A stretch of 24,712 bases of DNA from JANRKF01 sp964518725 (lineage in GTDB: Bacteria; Pseudomonadota; Alphaproteobacteria; Rickettsiales; SXRF01): the NCBI GenBank assembly GCA_964518725.1, contig CAZFKP010000029.1, positions 1 through 24,712 of the forward strand. Direction: 5' to 3'. A program made the translations under genes and the position numbers. Below are positions 1 to 6,834 of the stretch, piece by piece. The notes under the pieces were generated by a model, which saw nothing but the letters and a program-made list of their open reading frames with translations, ran no database searches and had not been told where the DNA came from. Each line of letters opens with the position of its first letter. The stretch's first letter is position 1.

Positions 1-810
1 CCTCCCCTCACCCGCTTCCTGCAGATGATGAAAAACTACCTGCTGTTTGATTTCGGCGAGAGTTTTTATCGCAATGAAAGCGTGGTGAACCTCGTCCTGC
101 ATACCCTGCCGGTGACGATTTCGCTGGGGCTATGGACCACGCTCATCACCTACCTTATTTCGATCCCGTTGGGCATCCGCAAGGCCGTGCGTGACGGCAG
201 CGCCTTTGATATCACCACCTCATGGCTGATCATTATCGGCTATGCCATTCCCAGCTTCTTGTTTGCGATCCTGCTCATCATCCTCTTTGCCGGCGGCAAC
301 TTCTTTCAGTGGTTCCCCCTGAAGGGGCTGACTTCCGATAATTGGCAGGAGATGGGCACCCTCGCCAAAATTGGGGATTATTTCTGGCATATCACCCTGC
401 CGGTCATCGCCATGGTCATGTCCGGGTTTGCCTCGTTGACCATGCTGACCAAAAATTGCTTCCTCGATGAAATTTCCAAACAATACGTACTCACCGCCCG
501 CGCCAAGGGGCTCAACGAGCGCGACGTGCTCTACGGCCACGTATTCCGCAACGCCATGCTCATCGTTATCGCTGGATTTCCCGCAGCTTTGCTGCGAGTG
601 TTTTTCACCAGCGCCCTGCTGATCGAGATCATTTTTTCCTTAAACGGCCTGGGGCTGCTTGGCTACGAATCCATCGTCAACCGCGACTACCCAGTCGTGT
701 TCGGCACGCTGTATATCTTCACGCTGATCGGCCTTATCTTCGGCCTGATCGGCGACCTCACCTACATGCTGGTTGACCCCCGCATCGATTTTGAGAAACG
801 CGGCGCATGA
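1..810 (+). CDS. yejB: Yej-type peptide / microcin C ABC importer, inner-membrane permease (5' end outside window)
   Basis: This is one of two permeases of a YejABEF-type importer, which takes up oligopeptides (and microcin C in E. coli) across the inner membrane. The reading frame is open from base 1 and the residues before the first in-window ATG at 25 (PPLTRFLQ) fit the family, so the gene starts upstream and that ATG is internal. What is visible is the binding-protein-dependent permease domain: several hydrophobic helices and the coupling-loop EAA-type segment around YVLTARAKGLNERDVLYGH, which contacts the ATPase. It ends with the usual MLVDPRIDFEKRGA tail of DppB/YejB-like permeases. The stop overlaps the start of the next gene by 4 nt (ATGA), so it is translationally coupled. 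The solute-binding gene yejA is expected upstream, outside the window. The family call is firm; the exact substrate is inference. Confidence 0.9.
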   Translation, partial: PPLTRFLQMMKNYLLFDFGESFYRNESVVNLVLHTLPVTISLGLWTTLITYLISIPLGIRKAVRDGSAFDITTSWLIIIGYAIPSFLFAILLIILFAGGNFFQWFPLKGLTSDNWQEMGTLAKIGDYFWHITLPVIAMVMSGFASLTMLTKNCFLDEISKQYVLTARAKGLNERDVLYGHVFRNAMLIVIAGFPAALLRVFFTSALLIEIIFSLNGLGLLGYESIVNRDYPVVFGTLYIFTLIGLIFGLIGDLTYMLVDPRIDFEKRGA

Positions 811-1694
811 GCTTCCACCAGGATATCGTTTCACTCACGCCCTTCGTACCGCACGACTATCACGATCTGGTTGCGCGCTACGCCTTCCGGGAGGATGCCC
901 TGCCCGAGGCCGCCTATACGCGGCTTGTCAGCCGCTACGAAGAAACCCACGATGTGCGTGTGCAGCGCATTGTATATTTAAGCAATGGCTTAAATATCAC
1001 TGGACTCATCGCCGAACCGGTGGGTGCCTGCAAGGGCGTGGTGGTGTATAATCGCGGCGGCAGCGGCAATTTCGGCATGCTGACCGTTCATGCGGTAGTG
1101 CGCCAGATAATTCCTCTTGCCCGTGCCGGTTACCTCGTCGTCGCCTCCAACTACCGGGGGAATGATGGTGGGGACGGGCAGGATGAGTTTGGCGGGCGGG
1201 ATGTGGATGACAGCATCGCACTGCACAGGATCGCCATGGCTCACCCGGCAGCAGATGATGTTCCAACCTTCATCATCGGCCATTCCCGCGGCTGCATGAT
1301 GACCTACCTCATGCTGAAACAAGGCTTCCGCGCCAAGGCCGCCGCCTGCATCGCCGGAGTGGCGGAACTGCGTGACTGGAATGTGTTTCGCAGCGAAATG
1401 CGTGAACGGGTGTATAAGCGCTATATTCCCGATTTTGAGGCTTACGAGGAAGAATCCCTTGAAGCACGTTCGGCGATTTGCTGGCCGGAGAAAATTTCGG
1501 CACCGCTCCTGCTCCTGCACGGCACAGGCGATGACCGGGTACAACACAGCCAGAGCGAGGGTCTGGCCGCCGCGCTCGAACAGCATGGAAACCCGCACGA
1601 ACTTATGCTATATGAGGGCGGCAATCACGCCCTCACCCGCCACTGGGACGATGTTATGAAACGCACATTGGATTGGTTTTCTTCGCATGCGTGA
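807..1694 (+). CDS. Alpha/beta hydrolase (prolyl oligopeptidase / dienelactone hydrolase-like) inside the yej operon
   Basis: This is a 295-residue serine hydrolase of the alpha/beta fold with no signal peptide or membrane segment, so it is probably cytosolic. A full catalytic triad can be read: nucleophile elbow GHSRG with Ser160, Asp243 in the GTGDDRV segment after a hydrophobic strand (PLLLLHG), and His274 in GGNHALT. The oxyanion-hole region is probably YNRGGSGNFG near residues 81-90. The arrangement resembles S9 / dienelactone hydrolase-type enzymes acting on peptides or esters, but the substrate cannot be read from the sequence. The gene overlaps yejB by 4 nt and yejE by 8 nt, so it is an integral member of the operon. 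A role in cleaving or de-esterifying imported peptides is inference from context only. Confidence 0.85.
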   Translation: MSFHQDIVSLTPFVPHDYHDLVARYAFREDALPEAAYTRLVSRYEETHDVRVQRIVYLSNGLNITGLIAEPVGACKGVVVYNRGGSGNFGMLTVHAVVRQIIPLARAGYLVVASNYRGNDGGDGQDEFGGRDVDDSIALHRIAMAHPAADDVPTFIIGHSRGCMMTYLMLKQGFRAKAAACIAGVAELRDWNVFRSEMRERVYKRYIPDFEAYEEESLEARSAICWPEKISAPLLLLHGTGDDRVQHSQSEGLAAALEQHGNPHELMLYEGGNHALTRHWDDVMKRTLDWFSSHA

Positions 1695-2715
1695 GCTTTC
1701 GCCCATCACCATCCGCCGCCTGAAACTCTTCCGCGCCAACCGCCGCGGTTTTGTGAGTTTCTGGATATTTTCATTCCTGTTACTGGCGTCACTATTTGCC
1801 GAACTGGTTGCCAATGATAAACCTGTGCTCCTCTCCTTCAAAGGCGATCTGTATTTTCCCGCCTTCGTGACCTATAGCGAGCGCACGTTTGGCGGCGATT
1901 TTGACACCGAAGCCGTCTACCGCGACCCGCATGTGGGCGCGCTGATCGAAGCGGAGGGCTGGATGCTGTGGCCACCGCTGCCCTACTCATTTTCCACCAT
2001 CAACTATGATTTAAAAACCCCGGCACCCTCGCCGCCAACCAACACCAACTGGCTGGGCACCGACGACCAGGGGCGCGACGTGCTGGCACGGCTCATTTAC
2101 GGTTTCCGCATTTCGGTGCTATTCGGGCTGACCCTTACCATCCTGAGCAGCGCCATCGGCATCATGGCCGGCGCGGTGCAAGGTTATTTTGGCGGCTGGA
2201 CGGACATATTGTTCCAGCGAGTGATCGAGATATGGTCGGGACTGCCGGAACTCTTCCTGCTCATCATCCTTGCCTCGGTCATTACCCCTAATTTCTGGTG
2301 GTTGTTATTGATATTACTGCTTTTTTCATGGATGTCGCTTACCGGTGTCGTGCGCGCCGAATTTCTGCGCGCCCGGAATTTCGATTATGTGAAAGCAGCG
2401 CGCGCCTTAGGGGTTCCGGAGTTTCGCATTATGCTGCGCCACGTCCTGCCCAACGCGCTGACTTCCGCCATGACCATGATGCCGTTTCTGGTCAGCGGCG
2501 CCGTCACCGCGCTTGCCACCCTTGACTTCCTTGGGTTCGGCCTGCCCGCCGGTTCACCGTCGCTGGGTGAATTGCTCCTTCAGGGCAAGAATAACCCGCA
2601 AGCGCCGTGGCTTGGCATTACCGGGTTCTTTGTGATTGCGCTGATGCTGGTGCTCATCATCTTCATTGCCGAGGCTGTGCGTGATGCGTTCGACCCGAAA
2701 AAGGTGCTGAAATGA
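1687..2715 (+). CDS. yejE: Yej-type peptide / microcin C ABC importer, second inner-membrane permease
   Basis: This is the second permease of the importer, 342 residues. It has an N-terminal transmembrane helix (about 17-37), then a long extracytoplasmic segment typical of YejE rather than DppC (about 40-120, with YFPAFVTYSERTFGGDFDTE). The NWLGTDDQGRDVLARLIYG motif marks the start of the permease domain of DppC/OppC/YejE proteins. The EAA-type coupling loop is seen at DYVKAARALGVPEFRIMLRHVLPNA, and the C-terminus (EAVRDAFDPKKVLK) is complete. It starts 8 nt before the end of the hydrolase gene, and its stop overlaps the yejF start by 4 nt, so the proteins are made in a coupled way. Confidence 0.93.
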   Translation: MRELSPITIRRLKLFRANRRGFVSFWIFSFLLLASLFAELVANDKPVLLSFKGDLYFPAFVTYSERTFGGDFDTEAVYRDPHVGALIEAEGWMLWPPLPYSFSTINYDLKTPAPSPPTNTNWLGTDDQGRDVLARLIYGFRISVLFGLTLTILSSAIGIMAGAVQGYFGGWTDILFQRVIEIWSGLPELFLLIILASVITPNFWWLLLILLLFSWMSLTGVVRAEFLRARNFDYVKAARALGVPEFRIMLRHVLPNALTSAMTMMPFLVSGAVTALATLDFLGFGLPAGSPSLGELLLQGKNNPQAPWLGITGFFVIALMLVLIIFIAEAVRDAFDPKKVLK

Positions 2716-4340
2716 CGGCACTCCTTAGCATCCGGAACCTATCACTTATCTTTGGCGAGCGCCCGGTGATTGACGATATTTCGTTCGATATTAATTCCGG
2801 TGAGATGGTCGCTGTCGTCGGGGAATCCGGTTCAGGAAAGTCGCTGACCGCCCTTTCCTGCCTCGGCTTGCAACCTGCAGGCGCACGGGCTTCTGGCGAT
2901 ATTACGCTGGATGGGCAGAAGGTCTTGAGTAATGAGAGCGCAGCAGCGCGAATCAGCCATGAGCAAGCCTCATGTGATTTTCAGAAGAAAATCACGGAGG
3001 CACAATTAAGAGCCCTCCGAGGTTCAACCGCTTCGATGATCTTCCAGGAACCGATGACGGCGCTGAATCCCCTGCATACGATCGGCAAGCAAATTGCCGA
3101 AATCATCCACTTGCACCAAAAGGGCATCACCGACATCCCGGCGCGGGTCTGCGAGCTGCTGGAGGAGGTTGGCCTTGGTCATTTGACTGCGCGCCTTTCC
3201 GCCTACCCGCACGAACTTTCCGGCGGCGAACGGCAGCGCGTGATGATTGCCATGGCGATCGCCAATATGCCCAAGCTGTTGATCGCCGACGAACCGACCA
3301 CCGCCGTTGATGTCACCGTCCAGGCAAAAATATTGAAACTGCTGAAAGAGTTGCAAACCAAGCGCGGTATGGCCATGCTGTTCATCACCCACGATCTCAC
3401 GCTGGTGAAGCGCCTCGCCGACCGCGTAGTGGTGATGAAAGAAGGGCGGATCATCGAGCAGGGGCGCGTCGCAGAACTATTCGCCCACCCGAAACAGGGC
3501 TATACGAAAGAGCTGCTGTCATCCGAACCCAAAGGCGCCATGCCACCCCTGCCCGCAAACGCCGCCCCTGCCCTTGCCTGTGAAAATTTGAAGGTCTATT
3601 TTCCTATAAAGAAAGGGCTATTACGAAAAATTACCGGATATATCAAGGCAGTTGATGATGTATCTGTTTCACTTCCGGAATCGTCAACGCTTGGCATTGT
3701 TGGGGAATCCGGCTCAGGAAAAAGCACCCTGGGGTTCGCCCTGCTGCGGCTGGTGAAAAGCGAAGGCCGCATTGTCTGGATGGGGCGCGACATCGCCCCC
3801 CTCCCCGCTGCCGCCATGCGTCCGCTACGCAGCCAGATGCAACTCGTGTTCCAGGATCCCTATAGCAGCCTGAACCCGCGCATGAATATCGGGCAGATAC
3901 TGGGCGAAGGCCTCGCCGTGCACGAACCGAGCGCGGCCGATCATGCAGGGCGCATTGCCTCTATCCTTGCCGAGGTCGGCCTGCCACCTGAAATGGCCGG
4001 GCGCTACCCACATGAATTTTCGGGTGGGCAACGCCAGCGCATCGCCATTGCCCGCGCGATGATCCTGAAACCGAAATTCGTGGTGCTGGATGAACCAACA
4101 TCCGCGCTCGACCTCACGGTACAGACCCATATCCTCGAATTGCTCAAATCTTTCCAGGCGAAGTACAATATCTCCTACCTCTTTATCAGCCATGATTTAC
4201 GGGTGGTACGTGCCATTTCACACCAGATCGCCGTGCTCTATAAGGGCAAAATAGTTGAGATTGGACAAACCGCCAAAATCATGGAACAACCGCAGGCGGA
4301 TTACACGAAACGCCTGATCGAGGCCGCGTTACTGAAATAG
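2712..4340 (+). CDS. yejF: Yej-type importer ATPase with two fused ABC domains
   Basis: This is the ATP-hydrolysing subunit, 542 residues, with two complete nucleotide-binding domains in one chain as in YejF/GsiA. Domain 1 has Walker A GESGSGKS at 37-44, a Q-loop at FQEPMTALNP (about 111-120), signature LSGGERQ at 169-175 and Walker B LLIADEP at 189-195. Domain 2 has Walker A at 331-338, signature FSGGQRQ at 436-442 and Walker B VVLDEPT at about 457-463. Between GQKVL and LRALRG in domain 1, family members have a short loop; here about 18-20 extra residues (roughly 76-97) are encoded by a 64-nt palindromic element, annotated separately. All catalytic motifs are intact, so the protein is probably functional. 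It is coupled to yejE by a 4-nt overlap. Confidence 0.95.
   Translation: MTALLSIRNLSLIFGERPVIDDISFDINSGEMVAVVGESGSGKSLTALSCLGLQPAGARASGDITLDGQKVLSNESAAARISHEQASCDFQKKITEAQLRALRGSTASMIFQEPMTALNPLHTIGKQIAEIIHLHQKGITDIPARVCELLEEVGLGHLTARLSAYPHELSGGERQRVMIAMAIANMPKLLIADEPTTAVDVTVQAKILKLLKELQTKRGMAMLFITHDLTLVKRLADRVVVMKEGRIIEQGRVAELFAHPKQGYTKELLSSEPKGAMPPLPANAAPALACENLKVYFPIKKGLLRKITGYIKAVDDVSVSLPESSTLGIVGESGSGKSTLGFALLRLVKSEGRIVWMGRDIAPLPAAAMRPLRSQMQLVFQDPYSSLNPRMNIGQILGEGLAVHEPSAADHAGRIASILAEVGLPPEMAGRYPHEFSGGQRQRIAIARAMILKPKFVVLDEPTSALDLTVQTHILELLKSFQAKYNISYLFISHDLRVVRAISHQIAVLYKGKIVEIGQTAKIMEQPQADYTKRLIEAALLK
2938..3001 (+). repeat. 64-nt two-hairpin palindromic element, copy A, in frame within yejF
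   Basis: Hairpin 1 is GCGC-AGCA-GCGC (2938-2949). A 17-nt linker follows (2950-2966). Hairpin 2 has an outer stem GCCTC/GAGGC (2967-2971 with 2997-3001), a 2:1 bulge (AT opposite G), a perfect 9-bp inner stem GTGATTTTC/GAAAATCAC (2974-2982 with 2987-2995) and loop AGAA. It aligns without gaps to the copy in yggS (42/64 identical by eye) and to the minus-strand copy at 11268-11331 (48/64). It encodes part of the surplus loop in the first ATPase domain of YejF. Confidence 0.88.
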
Positions 4341-4344
4341 CCCT

Positions 4345-5652
4345 ATGAGCAGCCACACCATCTTCGCCCTTGCCACACCACCCGGTAAATCCGGGGTGGC
4401 GGTGCTGCGTATTTCCGGCAAGGGCGCATTACCTGCACTACAACAACTTACCGGCAGGCACGATTGGATGCCCAATAAACTTACTTACTCAGCACTCGGC
4501 ACTTACAACTCACAACTCATCGATCGCGGCATGGCTATCTATTTTAAGGCGCCTCAGAGCTTCACCGGGGAAGATGTAGTTGAGCTACAGGTACATGGAA
4601 GCCTCGCCGTTATCCGCGAACTGCTGGGGGTGTTGGGTGGGCTGGATGGCCTGCGGCCTGCGGAGCGCGGCGAATTCACCCGCCGGGCGTTGTTAAACGG
4701 CAAGATGGATTTAGTGGAAGCGGAGGGGCTGGCCGACCTGATTGATGCCGAGACCACCGAACAGCGGCATCAGGCGCTCCGGCAGATGCAGGGTGACATG
4801 AGCGGGTTTTACGAACGGCTGCGGACAGAGATTATCGCGACGCTCGCGCATCTGGAAGCCACCATCGACTTCCCCGACGAGGATATTCCTGAATCGGTGT
4901 TCGCAGGGTTAGAAGCCGAGGTGAGGGCGGTCATCGCCACGATCAGCACCACACTTGCCCAGCACGCGGCGGGTGAACGCATCCGCGAGGGTATTTCCAT
5001 CGTCATCCTTGGCGCGCCGAATTCAGGTAAATCAAGTCTTCTCAATGCGTTATCAAAGCGCGAGGCGGCGATTGTCTCGCACCACGCCGGTACGACCCGC
5101 GACATGATTGAGGTGCATCTGGAAATCGCTGGTTATCCGGTGATACTGGTCGATACGGCCGGGCTACGCGAAACGCAGGACGACATCGAGACGGAAGGTA
5201 TCCGCCGGGCGGTGCACCGCGCTGCACATGCCGACCTACGGCTGGTGTTGTTTGATGGCACGCAGCCGCCAGACACCGCAAGCCGCGCATTGCTGGGCGA
5301 GGGGGCGATTGCGGTGATTACCAAGTCCGACCTGCCACAGCGCCATAGCCTGCCAGGTGCCATCGCGCTTTCTGCCACCACAGGCGAGGGGGTGGAAACG
5401 CTGCTCGCGCTCATCGAATCGCGCATCGTCAGCGGTTTTTCGGGCGAGGGGGCGATGATCACCCGCGCCCGACACCGCGCACTGCTTATGGAGGCCATGC
5501 GCCATCTTGAACGCTTTTTTACGGTGCCGGAAGTGGAGCTTAAATGCGAGGAACTTAGGATAGCCGCGCACTCCATCGGTAAAATCACCGGGAAAATAGC
5601 CATAGATGATGTGCTGGACGTTGTTTTCCGGGAATTCTGCATCGGCAAATAG
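4345..5652 (+). CDS. mnmE: tRNA uridine-5-carboxymethylaminomethyl modification GTPase MnmE
   Basis: This is the GTPase partner of MnmG, which installs the 5-(carboxymethyl)aminomethyl group on wobble U34 of tRNAs. It has 435 residues. The N-terminal formyl-THF-binding domain is recognisable (TIFALATPPGKSGVAVLRIS; FTGEDVVELQVHG; ERGEFTRRA). The G domain has G1 GAPNSGKS at 223-230, G2 GTTRD at 249-253, G3 DTAGL at 270-274, G4 TKSD and G5 SATTGEG. The C-terminal CIGK, carrying the catalytic cysteine (Cys432), is present. The start lies 4 nt after the yejF stop, so it may be co-transcribed with the transporter. Residues about 45-59 are encoded by a low-complexity CACTC/ACAACTC-rich stretch, but the length there is normal. 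mnmG lies 1.2 kb further on, separated by an antisense gene. Confidence 0.97.
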   Translation: MSSHTIFALATPPGKSGVAVLRISGKGALPALQQLTGRHDWMPNKLTYSALGTYNSQLIDRGMAIYFKAPQSFTGEDVVELQVHGSLAVIRELLGVLGGLDGLRPAERGEFTRRALLNGKMDLVEAEGLADLIDAETTEQRHQALRQMQGDMSGFYERLRTEIIATLAHLEATIDFPDEDIPESVFAGLEAEVRAVIATISTTLAQHAAGERIREGISIVILGAPNSGKSSLLNALSKREAAIVSHHAGTTRDMIEVHLEIAGYPVILVDTAGLRETQDDIETEGIRRAVHRAAHADLRLVLFDGTQPPDTASRALLGEGAIAVITKSDLPQRHSLPGAIALSATTGEGVETLLALIESRIVSGFSGEGAMITRARHRALLMEAMRHLERFFTVPEVELKCEELRIAAHSIGKITGKIAIDDVLDVVFREFCIGK

Positions 5653-5658
5653 CCGCCA

Positions 5659-6711
5659 CTATCCCAAGCCGCTTGGTTCGGCATTGCGGGAAAGCGCATC
5701 AAAACGCTCAATCGTTGGCGGGTGCGGATCTATTCTGTTAGCCCGACGGTGGGCTTCCGGGGTTTTTTCAGGGAACACCCGCATAGGCACATGGGCAAGC
5801 ATGGTAAGCGCTCCAAACGGTGCCGGAAGCGCCGAATTGGCAACATGGTACTGTTGGAGAGCGCCCTGTAGCTCCTTGCCGAATTTCTTTAAAGCATAGA
5901 ACCTTTCGGTAGCAATCACCAGCGCCTCTACCATGGCGTCAGGATCACCCGTCACATCAACGGCGAACTTATCCGCACGGAACTCTTCCTGGATGTTTGG
6001 CTCCATCGCCATCCAATCGGTATAGGCACTCCTTAGGGCGCTCATCACCCAGCCACGGCCACTTCGCTCCTTGATATGCCTCAATTCATGGACAATCGTG
6101 GCATCAAGCTGCCTATCATTAAGATTCTTCAGAAGAAATTCAGAAATCATCATCGCGGGCGGGTGATGCGGAAAGATGAACCCGGCCGCATCGGGAAAAT
6201 CGCTTTCCATGACAATGACCCGCGGGCAAGCGACGCCGGCTTTCCGAGAAAGCCTCCGCACCCGATCCCTGAGCGCAGGATGATGATGGTCATCGGCAAG
6301 CACGGCTCCCACCGCATATTGCATATAGGCCGCGCCGCTTTCAAGGGCATTAAGCCCATGGTAATGCTCGCGCACCACCGCAGGAACATAGGTTGGAATT
6401 TGTTTTAGCGCCTGCGCCCGAAGGTAACGGTTTAGGAATCCGGTGGCAGGAGGTTGCTGGTGTTCTTCTTCCGCGCAGCGCAGCTTTGCAGCAACCGAGC
6501 GCTCATCCTCTATGGCGCTTTTTCCTTTGTTTTCGCGTTTTTCCCGGTTAATTTCCTCCTCATCTTTTCTCAACATCTCCGCAAGCTTGATGATGCAGGG
6601 AAGATCGGGGACACGGACATCTTCAAGCAGCAGATGCGACTGCAGGTTGGGAAACTGCTCGCATACCCCCCACTTTGTCAGCAAATACAGAAGACTATCG
6701 TGCTTTTTCAT
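5659..6711 (-). CDS. M48-like zinc metalloprotease, no membrane anchor
   Basis: This is a 350-residue protein read from the ATG at 6711, which has GGGA six bases upstream; an in-frame TTG at 6723 would add four residues. Zinc-protease motifs are clear: HELRHIKE with the HExxH core at about 208-212, a downstream glutamate in EEFRADKFAVDVTGDP (about 242-257, the third zinc ligand and the usual AD segment of M48/HtpX-like enzymes), and HPPTIERFDAL near the C-terminus, the classic M48 tail motif. No signal peptide or transmembrane helix is visible, unlike HtpX or Oma1. Residues about 50-86 are charged and probably helical. It sits antisense between mnmE and mnmG, convergent with mnmE (6 nt apart) and divergent from mnmG. 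The substrate is unknown. Confidence 0.8.
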   Translation of the reverse strand: MKKHDSLLYLLTKWGVCEQFPNLQSHLLLEDVRVPDLPCIIKLAEMLRKDEEEINREKRENKGKSAIEDERSVAAKLRCAEEEHQQPPATGFLNRYLRAQALKQIPTYVPAVVREHYHGLNALESGAAYMQYAVGAVLADDHHHPALRDRVRRLSRKAGVACPRVIVMESDFPDAAGFIFPHHPPAMMISEFLLKNLNDRQLDATIVHELRHIKERSGRGWVMSALRSAYTDWMAMEPNIQEEFRADKFAVDVTGDPDAMVEALVIATERFYALKKFGKELQGALQQYHVANSALPAPFGALTMLAHVPMRVFPEKTPEAHRRANRIDPHPPTIERFDALSRNAEPSGLG

Positions 6712-6834
6712 GATGAATCCCAAGACAGCTGCATATTACCGCATTTATTAATAAGATTCAATGCTTATAAAACTCTGGCAAATCCGCTCTGAATCATGTA
6801 TAAGCGCGGTCTTTAGCCGGATTCAATATAGAAA

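Noticed and set aside
6122..6145. TTCTTCAGAAGAA palindrome in the metalloprotease gene, similar to the core of the 64-nt element
   Set aside because: The first hairpin, linker and outer stem are missing and the encoded protein shows no surplus residues there.
6453..6497. 8-bp inverted repeat GGTTGCTG/CAGCAACC in the metalloprotease gene
   Set aside because: It is a single, long-looped pair within coding sequence, not related to the other elements; it may be chance.
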